Positions 23,301 to 34,900 of a stretch of DNA of 64,000 nt are shown here, piece after piece. The stretch comes from Apostichopus japonicus (lineage: Eukaryota; Echinodermata; Holothuroidea; Aspidochirotida; Stichopodidae). The DNA lies in assembly GCF_037975245.1 (NCBI RefSeq), contig NC_092582.1, positions 22,840,577 to 22,904,576 of the forward strand, in the 5' to 3' direction. Position numbers and translations under genes: made by a program. Below the pieces are notes generated by a model. That model had not been told where the DNA came from. It did no database searches and saw nothing but the letters and a program-made list of their open reading frames with translations. Numbering within the stretch: the first letter of the stretch is position 1; each line of letters starts with the position of its first letter.

Positions 23301-25600
23301 TGGTATGATATATGTTGTTGGTATAATATATGTGATATGGTATGATATGATATATGTAGTTGGTATAATATATGTGATATGGTATGATATATGTGATATG
23401 GTATGATATGGTGTTATGTGTGATATTTTGTGACATGGTATGATATATGTGATATGGTATGACATATGTGAGTTGGTATAATATATGTGATATGGTATAT
23501 TTGTGATATGTTTGATATGGTACTGTGTGATATATGTGATATGGTATGATAATGTGATATGACATGTGGTATTGTATGATATATGTGATGATATATGTTA
23601 TGATATATGTGATATGGTATGATTTGTGTGATATTGTATAATATATGCGATATAATATCTTTTGATATGATGTGGTGTGATATAGCTGGTGTATAATTCA
23701 ATGTGACATGATAAGATATATGATATGATACACAGTTTAATGAAATATCTGCTCTCTGATCTCTCATTTAAAAACAGGCATCTCGGGAGAGAAAGTGGAG
23801 ATTGACCCCGTGCAGCAGAACAAGCACACTCCAGCCAAGTTACTGACAAAACAGAAGGCCATAACCATTGAATCAGACAGAGTAGCTGCCTGCAAGATAC
23901 TGGAAGAGAAACAAGGTAGGACATTGTTAGGAAGAGAATTAGGCAGGGTAGCAGTCAGTATCGTAAGCAGATGGTCTCTGGTCATATACGTACATACAAC
24001 AAAAGCAATACCAAGCACTGTTAAAGGCACTGAAGACTCGCCCCAAACAGCGTGCGGCCATCTGAAAAGTTAACTTTTTGTTGCTTGCAAGTGACGTTTT
24101 GTTTGTGTCGCTACAAAATGCAGACAGTAATGAAACGTGATACCTTGTTATCTTTAGCTGGACCTGAGATGTCCATCGCTGTATCGTTTATACACTGTGC
24201 TGTAGGTATTGACCGTAGCTGCATGTAGTGACTGTACACTAGTGTCTAATTACCGACGGTAGCAAGGTGGGTGTGTATTTTCTGGGATCGATGGTGGTGT
24301 TTAACACTTCTGTAAAACCTCATTCGAAACTAGGTCAAATTACCGGCATTAGACGTTTCTTTTTGCGCGAGTCTTCATACCCTTTAAAGTGTTCGGTTAT
24401 CTTGTAACAGCTGATGTCTCATACCTCAAGATGGTCAGTAATAATTTCCAAACATATTTAGGCTTATTGTAAGAAACTTTGCTAACCCACTGTTAGGTAA
24501 GCCTAGCCTTGTTATCCTTTAACGTATCATCAGCAAAGTTTGTTCAGAAGTTGTTACTGCTGTTTATTTTAGTTTTTATTTTAACTAAATTAAGTAGGGT
24601 TCGGTAAATCCAGAAAGGAACCCCTCCATCCACTTTTAATAGTAATAAAGGATATGCTGCACCATTAATAGGCATTATGCGGTCTCCCAGACTACTGTAT
24701 TAAATGTTAGGTAATTAAATGTTAAATGTATTAAATGTTATTAAATGTTAGGTAATTATTAAATGTTAGGTAATTAAAGCATTGTCACACAACCAACCAC
24801 CTTAATATTATGCCTGATGTCATTATTACCATTATTAGTTTCTGGTATGCAGCCTCACATACCTTCTGTGTGTAGCGTTTGTATGTCCATCAAAAAAGAA
24901 AGCTATAAGGATGTGGTAATTAACCTAAAATGTTTTAGTAATTTTCCAGCAATTTTGTTATACAATGGGACTGCAGTTGGATTCCCAGTTGAACTTTTCC
25001 TTTTTACTGTATTTGAGATCTCGAAGGACTTTAAGAAAATTGATTTGATATCTTAATCCCTGTTGGAGAGAAAGTGAAGGAGCTCAGCTAAAAATCTGTG
25101 AAATTCCTGCTATATTTTGTCATTTTGGTTGCTTCTATGTGTAAGACAATAGTATTATGACAACCCATTCACCATGCTACCCATTCAAGTGAAACAATGA
25201 ATGAAGTGTCCCGGGATGTTTGTTTTTCATTCAGGCGTTAATGTAGCTCTTTAATTTCTTCATTATTTTTATTTTGTTTGTTTGTTATTGTTAACTTTTT
25301 AGCACAAAAGTTGTTTAGAATCAATTTAATCATATGTTGTAAGTTTTTTTTCTGTTTAATGAAACAACTTTTTGATTCATAGTGTGTGTTTTTTTTGTCT
25401 CAGGCAAAACGGTCTTCCGCTTGACGTTCAAGAGTCCTTCTCACGAGTTCAAACAGTATGACTTTGAAGCCAGCCCAGCCAAAGCCAAGGAGATAGTCAG
25501 AAGGATTAACCACATCTTAGAGCTGAGAGCCAGCGCTGTCAAGCATGACTATACACTTTGGAGGAAGAACAAATACAGTAAAAAGGGACCAAAGAGCTGA
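8347..25600 (+). CDS. MAPKAP1: SIN1 / MAPKAP1, target of rapamycin complex 2 subunit (N-terminus missing)
   Basis: SIN1 is the TORC2 scaffold that presents AKT/SGK/PKC substrates and binds Ras and membranes. Nine exons join in phase: 8347-8520, 12061-12203, 16039-16214, 18266-18460, 19051-19160, 19969-20076, 22507-22647, 23778-23915 and 25404-25600 (stop TGA 25598-25600), giving about 460 residues. Exon 1 carries [18 protein letters not shown], keeping the RxRxxT site that AGC kinases phosphorylate in human SIN1. Exons 3-5 form the CRIM domain (VIGLICWHY; the acidic [25 protein letters not shown]). Exons 6-8 match the Ras-binding domain. Exons 8-9 match the PH domain, ending in [13 protein letters not shown]. 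Human SIN1 is 522 residues, so about 60 N-terminal residues are missing. The first exon starts inside a codon, so another exon must lie upstream, probably outside the window. Confidence 0.95.
10780..11330 (-). repeat. Repeat family B, three tandem units (minus orientation)
   Basis: Three units of about 195-211 bp, each with a GCTAATACCA-like start followed by CTATACTGTCCTC, ATCATGCTTCAAAGCACTCA and CAGTTCCTAACCTTTATCTG. Anchors lie at 10810, 11021 and 11216. Within each unit the CTTCAAAGCACTCATACTG arm is followed by an imperfect reverse complement, so each unit can form a hairpin. Inverted copies follow at 11665-11905 and 12231-12317. Confidence 0.8.
11665..11905 (+). repeat. Repeat family B, two tandem units (plus orientation)
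   Basis: Two units carrying GGAACTGTTTATACTGTCAG, GAGTGCTTTGAAGCATGATA and GTGGTATTAGCATTAG. They are the reverse complement of the array at 10780-11330. Together they make a long imperfect inverted repeat in the MAPKAP1 intron just upstream of exon 12061-12203. Confidence 0.8.
12231..12317 (+). repeat. Repeat family B, single unit downstream of MAPKAP1 exon
   Basis: One plus-oriented unit with GGAACTGTTTATACTGTCAG and GTATTAGCATTA, starting 28 bp after the end of exon 12061-12203. This exon therefore sits between family B copies of opposite orientation. Confidence 0.8.
12356..12506 (+). repeat. Dispersed repeat family A, copy 3
   Basis: Contains CGCTTATCTGTCTCCCCACA, TACCGTGCCTAGAATGTCCT and CTCATTCTACCATTC. 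It is the plus-strand partner of the inverted copy at 13146-13276, 0.8 kb away. Confidence 0.7.
12933..13380. repeat. 76-bp direct duplication inside the hAT-like element
   Basis: The segment around GGTAACATCACTTTGACGGG occurs at about 12933-13008 and again at about 13305-13380, nearly identical apart from one small insertion near the end. The pair encloses about 296 bp that include the inverted family A copy. The duplication looks younger than the host element. Confidence 0.75.
13146..13276 (-). repeat. Dispersed repeat family A, copy 4 (inverted)
   Basis: Reverse complement of the family A unit, with GGCATTCTAGACACGGTAGA and GGTTGTGGGGAGACAGGTAA. It lies inside the hAT-like element between the two 76-bp duplicates. 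Confidence 0.7.
15301..15625. repeat. GT/GA-rich minisatellite
   Basis: Irregular units of 20-27 bp built on GGTAGTGGGGGATATGGAAA. Open frames on both strands across it are simply repeat translations. It lies in the MAPKAP1 intron before exon 16039-16214. Confidence 0.75.
15641..15800. repeat. 46-bp tandem repeat
   Basis: Three to four units of about 46 bp, each containing GGGGTGGTCGGTGAGAAATG followed by a GGATAGGGGGTGCCAAAA-like segment. Confidence 0.75.
18446..18935. repeat. ~155-bp tandem repeat that includes a MAPKAP1 exon end and splice donor
   Basis: Unit 1 starts in the last bases of exon 18266-18460 (AATTGTGAACAT) and runs through the donor GTAAGT. Three further units follow with donor-equivalent positions at 18615, 18773 and 18927, so the period is 154-158 bp. 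In the copies the donor hexamer has become ATGAGT, TTGAGT and GCGAGT. Shared internal blocks include GGCATTCACATGTGAATA and GAAGATATTGGATATAAGTG. The authentic donor is the only intact GT. Confidence 0.85.
22985..23740. repeat. TGATATGGTA minisatellite
   Basis: About 750 bp of imperfect tandem units built on TGATATGGTATGATATATG, filling the intron end before MAPKAP1 exon 23778-23915. A minus-strand open frame of over 200 codons here translates to repetitive Tyr/His/Ile and is not a gene. Confidence 0.85.
24025..24383 (+). mobile_element. 359-bp MITE with TTAA target sites
   Basis: The element lies between two TTAA tetranucleotides (24021-24024 and 24384-24387). Its ends are imperfect inverted repeats: left AGGCACTGAAGACTCGC, right complement AGGGTATGAAGACTCGC. 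A second copy, inverted, lies at 46366-46696. A TTAA duplication fits the piggyBac or Kolobok superfamilies. The AGG start resembles my recollection of Kolobok ends more than the usual CCC of piggyBac. It has no coding capacity. It lies in the last MAPKAP1 intron. Confidence 0.8.
24697..24780. repeat. ATTAAATGTTAGGTA short tandem repeat
   Basis: Five imperfect units of TATTAAATGTTAGGTAATTA in the last MAPKAP1 intron. Confidence 0.7.
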
Positions 25601-26174
25601 ACATATCTTTAACCTAACTAACAACCTGAACAACCTAATAACAACCTGATAACCTTAGTGGTGTTCACATCTCTCAATGTGTAGATTAGATGAAGCTCTT
25701 GTGTACTTTGTCATAACAAGAAAAAGAGTCTGGATACATAACCCGTACAAAATGGTCTAACCCAGAAGGCCATAGTGTTGTGTTACTCCGTAATTGTTGT
25801 ATGGAATGGGAGAGTGCAGGAGAATTTCTTTTGAGGGATTTTTGGGAAGATGGGTACATATCACTTACAATCTGGTCTAACGAGGTGGCCAATAGTGATG
25901 ATTTAATTAATTAGTAATTGCTTGTGTCAATTGGGAGAAATTTTCCTTTTCTCCTTATTATGACATATGAAGACTAACATTCTTCCAGAAGTCACCTCAT
26001 AACATGGATTGCCGTGATAACTTTTCCTAGTAGTGAATTACTTTGTCGAAGGAAGAGCTAAAGATGTTGTGCAACACAACGTTGATGATAGCACTGTAAT
26101 CGGATAACAGCGATTTTAGTATTACATGCGCCGTTTGTTCGGCTGACGGTCAATATGTTATTTTAACATAGACC

Positions 26175-27735
26175 TGGAGGGGTTAGAGGGAAGGGTAAGA
26201 GGGAGGGGTGTGAGGGAGGGGTTAGAGGGTGGAGAGGGGGTTTAGAGGGAGGGGTAAGAGGGAGGGGTTAGAGGGTGGGGTTAGAGGGAGGGGTTTGAGG
26301 GAGGGGTAAGAGTAAGAGGGTTAGAGGGAGGGGTAAGGGGGTGGGGAGTAGGGCTGGAGAGGGTGGGGTTAGAGGGAGGGGTTTGAGGGAGGGGTTTGAG
26401 GGTGGGGTAAGAGGGTGGGGTTAGAGGGAGGGGTAAGAGGGTGGAGAGGAGGGCTGGAGAGGAGGGTGGGGTTAGAGGGAGGGGTAAGAGGGAGGGGTTA
26501 GAGGGTGGGGTTTGAGGGAGTGGTTAGAGGGAGGGTAAGAGGGTGGGGTTAGAGGGAGGGGTTAGAGAGGGAGGGGTTAGAGGGAGGGATAAGAGGGAGG
26601 GGTTAGAGGGAAGGGTTAGAGGGTGGGGTTAGAGGGAGGGGTTTGAGGGAGGGGTTAGAGGGAGGGGTAAGAGAGAAGGGTAAGAGGGAGGGGTTAGAGG
26701 GTGGGGTTTGAGGGAGTGGTTAGAGGGAGGGTAAGAGGGTGGGGTTAGAGGGAGGGGTTAGAGAGGGAGGGGTTAGAGGGAAGGGTAAGAGGGAGGGGTG
26801 TGAGGGAGGGGTTAGAGGGTGGAGAGGGGGTTTAGAGGGAGGGGTAAGAGGGTGGGGTTAGAGGGAGGGGTAAGAGGGTGGGGAGGAGGGCTGGAGAGGG
26901 TGGGGTTAGAGGGAGGGGTTTGAGGGTGGGGTTAGAGGGAGGGGTAAGAGGGAGGGGTGAGAGGGTGGGGTTAGAGGGTGGGGTTAGAGGGAGGGGTAAG
27001 AGGGTGGAGAGGATGGTGGGGTTAGAGGGAGGGTTAGAGGGAGGGGTTAGAGGGAGGGTAAGAGGGTGGGGTTAGAGGGAGGGTAAGAGAGGGAGGGGTT
27101 AGAGGGAGGGGTTTGAGGGAGGGGTTTGAGGGAGGGGTTAGAGGAGGGTATGAGGGTGGGGTTAGAGGGAGGGGTTAGAGAGGGAGGGGTTAGAGGGAGG
27201 GGATTGAGGGTGGGGTTAGAGGGTGGGGTTAGAGGGAGGGGTTAGAGGGAGGGGTTAGAGGGAGGGGTTAGAGGGTGGGGTTAGAGGGTGGGGTTAGAGG
27301 GTGGGGTTAGAGGGAGGGGTTAGAGGGTGGGGTTAGAGGGAGGGGTTAGAGGGTGGGGTTAGAGGGTGGGGTTAGAGGGAGGGGTTAGAGGGTGGGGTTA
27401 GAGGGAGGGGTTAGAGGGTGGGGTTTGAGGGAGGGGTTAGAGGGAGGGGCAAGAGGGTGGGGTTAGAGGGAGGGGTTTGAGGGAGGGTAAAAGGGAGGGG
27501 TTAGAGGGATGGGTGTGAGGGAGGGGTTAGAGGGTGGAGGTTTAGAGGGAGGGGTTACAGGGAGGGGTAAGTGGGATGGGTTAGAGGGAGGGGTTAGAGG
27601 GTGGGGTTAGAGGGTGTGGTAAGAGGAAGGGGTAAGAGGGAGGGGTAAGTGGAAAGGGTTAGAGGGAGGGGTTAGAGGGTGGGGTTTGAGGAAGGGGTTA
27701 GAGGGAGGGGTTAGAGGGAGGGGGTGGTGGAGGAG
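26175..27735 (+). repeat. 1.56-kb G-rich minisatellite (GGGGTTAGAGGGA/T)
   Basis: Over a hundred 12-14 bp units of GGGGTTAGAGGGAGG or the GGGGTAAGAGGG and GGGGTTTGAGGG variants. The plus strand is almost free of C. Each unit has two runs of three or more G, so the plus strand could form G-quadruplexes. The core TTAGAGGG differs from the metazoan telomere repeat TTAGGG by two inserted bases. It lies about 0.6 kb after the MAPKAP1 stop and about 1.1 kb past the DSN1 stop. Confidence 0.9.
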
Positions 27736-28867
27736 GAGAGGGATCTGCTTGATTTGATATCGAGACTGTATTCATATAATCAACTTTGGAAGTACTTTTC
27801 TGCTAAATTTCATGAATGTAGAAAAGGTATTAAGTTAACATTGTATGCAAATATGCAAGTAAAAAATGTTTTTGTCCCTGGTACAATTTCACTTTGCCCT
27901 GGCACACAGTTGGAATGACAAAATGGCTGGTACTGTACCGCACTTACATTATCCTGTCCGATAATTTGACGTCCTTCAGTGCTTGTTGGCGTAAGTTTAA
28001 ATGATACAATCGACTATGAATCAGAAAACAAAGATACGTGCAATACAAAGATATGTGTAAATACAATCTCATGTTTAATTCATTTTTTTGTTCTTTAGTC
28101 TTAAAACTTATATAAATAGTTACCTTCAAGTATGAAGCCATTATTTCTAATGTGAACCTACTACTTTACAGGAAGCATCTTAATTTGCTGAGTGATAATG
28201 CAACTGTAATGCAACTGTGTCCTTCAATAACCTGAACCATTCGACTCTCCCTTGTTTCCTTTTTTGTTCTCTTTTATGCTGTTTCAACTGATAGACCAAA
28301 CTAAATACAGCTGTGATATAATTAAATTGCATCACTGCTGCTTTTCTGGAAATCTTAATAGAAGCTTCATTATGAAATAACAAATAAATTTTGATAAACA
28401 GTTTAAAGAGGGTCTCTATACCCAATAATGACAGTGGTAACACTTCCTTATCCTCCACCTTGCTTCACTTTGCTCCACCTTCCTCGACTTCCCTTTCCTC
28501 CACTCTTTTCATGGGAAAAGTTTTTTCTTGTTTTTGGTTATTGTCACTTATTGTTCACCTCAGATGCATTATTTTTATTTTCATAGTTCATCACACAACT
28601 TTGTCTACATGTTAAAGATGAAGCAAGCAAACAAAAGTGAACATTCACATAAAAATGCAATAGAAATCATATTAAAAAAACACTCCCATGCAAAATTTTA
28701 GAAAGTGCAATGAAAAATTGAATCTCAAATTTTTGCACTTTATTTCCTGAACATACTTTTTACAGAGCTATTAACTGAGCACAATTCATTGCCTGTCTAG
28801 CAGACAATAATTTTAAATAATTTTCCCCCAAACCATCCTTTCGTGGTATATAATATTTTTTTCCTCA
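27736..28867. other. Convergent spacer and DSN1 3' untranslated region
   Basis: No coding exon was seen. The distal part, below 28868, is the likely DSN1 3' UTR. A minus-strand AATAAA lies at 28739-28744, about 125 bases past the DSN1 stop. Confidence 0.5.
28739..28744 (-). terminator. Candidate polyadenylation signal for DSN1
   Basis: AATAAA on the minus strand (TTTATT on plus), about 125 bases beyond the DSN1 stop codon. It is the first canonical hexamer downstream, but no transcript end supports it. Confidence 0.45.
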
Positions 28868-31800
28868 TCACTTTCCACTTTTCTCAAGTAGTGTGCGTGG
28901 GTCGTCGATGGCCGTGAATCCTTGAACAGATTCCTTAGCTGTGAAAGCAAAAGTAGAATTAACCATCGGGCTAAAAATTTCAATGACATATTTAAGTTCA
29001 TAAATTAACAGTTTAGAAATTTGTTGCAATAATTTTTACATTAATTTCAAAAAGATTGATTTTGGACAGGTTAGATCTAACAGTTTCAGAAATGCTAATA
29101 TTCAAATGAAGTTGACCTTGTTCATTGATTCCCCAGTAAAAATTCTGTAAACAGAATTTACACTACAAACTTTTTTATCAGTCTTTATGACTGTATTATA
29201 AGCAGAATTCAACAGTTTTAGAGATTTGATTTGCTGAGAAAATAAGATTTAAATAAAAAAATAAATAAGATTCTCTGGACAAAAAAATCCAAAGTTTTAG
29301 CAATAACCAGTTAACATTTTGGAATGTTTGCAAAGCCATAATGTGTGCCTTATTTAGAAATTCCGTCAAATTTCAACTTTTTATCATAACGTTACTGTTG
29401 CCTCTGTGGATTAATGATGTAAATATTATCAAGGGAAAAAAAAACAATTTTTAGCTCGATTGCACGTAACGACATCACTTCACTCTGCGACTGCCAGATA
29501 CTTTGACAAAATATCCCCAAATCTAGAAAACCATCCCTTTGGCAAACAATCTCGTTGTTTGTCCTACAGATGTAAACAATTTCCAGCAATTTTGTCAAGG
29601 CCAAAGGGATATTCTGCTACCTGTAAGATACATATCTGCAAAATTTAAAAACCTTGATTTGTAACTTACCAAGTCTGTTAGTTTCTTGAGAGAGAAATGC
29701 GTCCATGCTTTCTTGGAATTGTTCGACCTGTTTGCACGAATTTACCAGCTGATTAACCTTAGTCAAGAGAGAAATATAGAAGGAAAGAAATATAAAATGC
29801 TCCATCAATAAAACTGAACCGCTAAAGTACACTTGTATCACATAGATGTTTAATCAGCAAGTGAGGAATTCCCTGAACTTATAGACTTTCCATATTTCAG
29901 TGATGAGGGCTAGTCTCAGTAAAAAAGGAATTGATGATCGTGGAGTTCGATCATCTCCCAGGAATTTATGTCGTGTATCCTCGGGAAAGACGTTCCTCTC
30001 ATCTCGATAAGTAACTGAGGAGATCGAGTCTGTCATGATCTATCCCGCCGGTTTTATATGCCGTTCCTGCCTAGTAAGTGAGACCAACGGCTTTATGTCA
30101 TCTCGCAGTATGATCTGCAAACCTCCCATGAACAAAAAAAAAATCTGAAAACTGGTAGAAAACAAACAATGTGCAGAAACATTACATGGATATCCTTCGA
30201 ATCATAAATGATAAAACCCTTCCTTAATCACTGAACACAAGTGATTTGTTAGAATGTTAGAAGTTTTAGTTGACTGAAGAACACTTTGTAAAACCTATAG
30301 GTATTGGGCACCAAATCTTCAGGGTTGTTTTGGGGTATCTCCCCCCCCCCGCCTCCCCACCGGTCTAACTGTCATGGGCGATAATGATTTCATACCTGTA
30401 GGGCTACGTTTTCTTGAATTTTGCCAGCTGCTGATATCATAACATCCAGGCCTGGTAGCTCTGAGAGCAGCTTTCTCTGTGTCACGCTGAGGGTCTCTGG
30501 CTCATTAACAGGCATACTTTGTGGCTCAGGTCTAGAAAGAAGAAAACAGAAGAACAGTTTGTGTGACTTTTGTGATGCCTTTGATGGATGGAAGGGGAAA
30601 AAAAAAAAATTGGTATAAGGAAAAGTTTGATATATCTGAGATTTGCACCAGCGATCTACCCCTCATCATAACTTTGGGGCCATTCCACAATCCTGATCTT
30701 CTCCCTTATCGTACCCCCTTCGGACCACTCCATGCCCATTACCTCCTCCTGGGGACATGTCATACCCACCATCTCCCCCCCTCATCTTAACCCCGGGACC
30801 ATTCCATATCCGTGAGTTCCCCCTCATTTTACCCATGGGACCATTCCACACTCCTGACCTCCCTCCCCTAGGGGGCATTCCATACCCCTGCGTTTACCCC
30901 TCATCTCACCCCTCGGACTAGTTTACACCCCTGAGTGTCTTACTTGGCTGTTGCTTCTTCTGTCCTCTGAGTATAAGATGTCAGCATCTCATCCCACTGC
31001 TTACTTTCGTCACTCAAGGTCTTAATCCTCTCGTCCAGTTGTGAGATGTGTGTCTCCATCTCCAAATTCAAAGGGTTTTCGTTCCGACTTTAGAACAAAC
31101 CAAAAAAATATATATATATATATTTATATATATAAAAGGAATAACATAAAAACTGAGAGCGTTGTGGTCAAGTGGTTAAGGCAGTGGACTTGTGATCTAA
31201 GGATTGCAGGTTCGAGGCTTGACCAGATCATTGCGTCGTGTTCTTGGGCAAGGCACTTTATCTCCTTTGCCTCTCTTCACCTATAGGTGTATAAATGGGT
31301 ACCTGTGATATAAACTGTCAGCTGGGCGCTGTTTAGCTGCTGCCATGTGGAGGGATTGTCTCTATATGTTTGACAGGTTATCGTTGACCAGGGTAATATT
31401 GTGATGCGCCTTGAGCGCCGAAGTTATCGGTGGATATGTCTGCGCTTTATAAATCTACAATATTATTATTATTATTAAACAACTATGCTGCATTTAGAGA
31501 AAGGCTGGATCTCGAGAGAGATACAATAATTTAATTAAGTTAATGAGGGAAAACAGCCAATGTTTGGTGTTTGCAGAGCTTTCGAGCAAGACTAGCTCTT
31601 CTTCAGTGCATGATCACCAAAAGTGACAAGGAGTAGCAGGAATTGAAACTATTTTATAGAGAAGAGTGTGTCCGCATGGTTGTGAAGTCAAAGCGACTTA
31701 CTGATTTCTGCTGGATTTAGCAGAAGTTTTGGAAAATCGAATAATTTTGATCCGTTCCGGATTATTTTAATCCGATTCCATGGTAATTTCAAAGGATTTG

Positions 31801-31920
31801 TTTTGGTTTATCTGGGACGGCAGATCGTTTCTGATGTTTAAACCGAATGGTGTCGTGGTCTTTAGGTTACTTCCCAGAAATTTTCTTTTCTTTCCTAGAT
31901 TTATCTGTCCAAGAATCATT

Positions 31921-31972
<52 letters not shown>

Positions 31973-34900
31973 TAAAGTCACTTACTCAGGGTGAAAGTAG
32001 AAGTGAGAATCACACAGAACTAGTAATAGCTGGTAGCGATTACAATGTACTTTGCCTTGCAAATAGTCCTAAACCAGAAGGTTGGGCATTAAGATTTACT
32101 TATGATTACAGGGAACGATTTATCCAGTATTGCATTGCAAAACTATGTTATGCAAAATGAGCAAACTGCTGTACAAGCCCAAAGATGTACAGTTATTTTT
32201 TTAAGCCCAGAAACCATAGATATTTTATACTGCTACAAAATTATAGCCATCACAAAAATTGCTACCTAAAATTTGAACACTATATAATTAATTCCCGGTA
32301 TTACACTGTAAACCCTAGAGGGGTGCATTTACCTTTCAAAACAACCATTACTCTCCAGGTTGGCCAGGCTGCAACACTTTCACAGTAGATCTGACTAGAC
32401 TATACCTAATTTGCATATAAGAATCAGGGCAGATTTAATTTTAATATAAACAACACAGTCTTAAAGTTTCCATACCTGCTACTGTAACAGGCAGATTTTA
32501 GGGTTCCATCTTCGACTAATTCTTGCAACGATTTGTGAAATTCTTCTTTCCCTGTCGGGTTTGAGAGGAAGATAAGAATTTGAAAATTTGTCATCCTTTC
32601 AAAGAAACGCCATGTTACACCAGATCTCGCACGGAGAACTTTTAGCGACATTTTCTGTATGATCAGTGGTATTAAAAATGTATGGTGTTCCAATGAGAAC
32701 TTAGGGTACAGTAACAAGGAGTATAGCTGCATGGATTCACCCCATCGAAATCGAGGGTTTGGAATGGAAACCAGTTACAGCAGATTGTGATTGAAGACAC
32801 ATTGTTCTTTAATGCATGTTGTCTAGGAGGGCTCTTATTCCATCATGGCGTTCTGTTCAACCGCATAAAGTCAGTTTAATACATACTTGCTAATATTAAT
32901 ATTGTTTGGCATGTTCATATTGTTACGAGGGCCCATTGTAGCCTAACGCTAGTCACTGCTAGTGAGAAACCTAATGTTATCATGTGGAGAGTAATTGAAA
33001 TTGCCTACGTGATAAATCAGTATTTGAGAAATTAGGTCGGGTTACCGTGTCAGAATGTTATAATACACGATTGTTCTGGTATATTCCTTATGATGACACG
33101 CTGGTCTCGGGTTAACGTCGGTTTACGTGGAATCGCGTGTAAGCTGTGCACGGCATCTTCGTGGATTCTCTGGAACGTTCGCGAGAGATGCAAAGGACTT
33201 CCGCGAAATAGAGAAACCGGGTCGCGTTGTTACTCAGGTGTCTCGGGAAAGATCTAGATGATTCTTGACATGGCGAATCGTATAAAAGCCAGCCCAGACC
33301 GGAGAGTTTCTGAGTTTCTGTACGAATACAAGCGACGACACATATTATACCATTCTACTATATATCGTCAGTGCTCAACTGCCAGTAGTTTCTGAAGGAT
33401 TGAGATATCGATACCAAGATTGATTCTACACTTCCATTCAGAAGTTTGAAGAGGACTTTGCTGTGAAAGTACAGTTTTCCAGTGTTTATTTCGGAGAAGG
33501 TGAAGAATTTCTGTCTCCGTTGAGGAAGTTCGTTACGCCAGGAGTTGGTGGCTATAAAGCTGATTTTGGACTGACTCTGGTAATATTTAGTCGGCGAGAA
33601 GTTCGACTTGTGCTTCACTCTATTGTGGCTGGAAGTCCGTCTTCTATTTTGGAGCATTGCCGGAAAGAAGGTGACTACTGTTTCTGGGATCGCGAGAAAC
33701 TTCGTCGAGGACCAGTGAATTTCGCGGTACAACGGACCGAGAATCGTCGTCATCAAGGTCGTGGCCGCTGAGGGATATCGCCGTTGGAAGAGACCAGCGT
33801 GTTTTAAAGTGTATCCTATCTTGTTAAGTTTGTGAGTAATTTTCTTTAATTCATATTTTCAAATAATTTTTCCCTGCAAATGAGGGGGATGAGGGGGAAT
33901 TTTTTAAGGCATTTAAAAAAGTATTGAGTTAGAAAAACAAAATTCTCTAAGCTTTTGTATTTTAAGAGATCTTACAGTTTGATGCAAGGTGACCATTGGG
34001 AACAATACCGATTAATTAAAACCCCCATTACCATGTTTCAAAATTGTCAAAACTTTAAAACTGTTAACAGGACATAGTCAAACCTGTTGAAAGATAAGAA
34101 AGAGGTGGTACTAACCAGTTGGTCTAAAGTTCTCCATCGTTTCCAAAATTGGAAATTCTTCGTGCAGTTTGTTCATAGTGTACTGTACAAAAGAGCAGAA
34201 ATAAGTAAAAAATTTAGAAACAAAATAATATTAGTACTCTATATTTCAAATTTTTATTTCAAACAATCAATATCTGTAAAGGTCGTCAAGAATGGTACAT
34301 CGGAATAAAATCGCAAGGAAACAACAGACCTAATTGGTTATCATTGGCTGCATTTCACTACTTCATTTAGTAACACAACTGTACTCCACTGCCCCCCCCC
34401 CCACCCACTGAAATTTGCACAGAATATTAACGTTAATTTGCAATGTAAGCCATATGCCAGGAGAGTTGGGAGCATCTGCTAGACGATGCAATCAGCTCAT
34501 AATCAACTTTGATAGTTACTCACAAAATGGCAGCTTCCCTAATATCTGTAGTCATAAGCTAGAGGCAGAGAGAGAGAGAATGGAAGCTTATTTTGTTCCC
34601 TTCACCCTGTACGGCAGCCCACTTGGATGGCCTTTATGTTGGTATGTCTTTACGCAGCAACAATAAGTAGGGACCGCGACCCCTACACAGACTTGAGGAG
34701 GGGGAGGGGGTTGACAGACCAATGTTCAGGGGTGTTAAAAGGACACAACAAGTAGAGTCATATTCAACTGTGTCCTGCAGTAAATGACAAATAGATTCAT
34801 CTTCAGCTGTGTCGGCCTACAGTATACCAAAAATAGAGTCACTCTCACCTCAAAGCAAGCTAACTTAAGAAGCCGCAGTCTCTCCTCTGGCGTCTCATCC

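Noticed and set aside
22918-23565. 215-codon minus-strand open frame
   Set aside because: It translates the TGATATGGTA minisatellite (Tyr/His/Ile/Ser repeats). It shows no coding signature and lies inside an intron.
26175-27735. Internal telomere array
   Set aside because: The unit is TTAGAGGG with variants, not TTAGGG, and periodicity is 12-14 bp.
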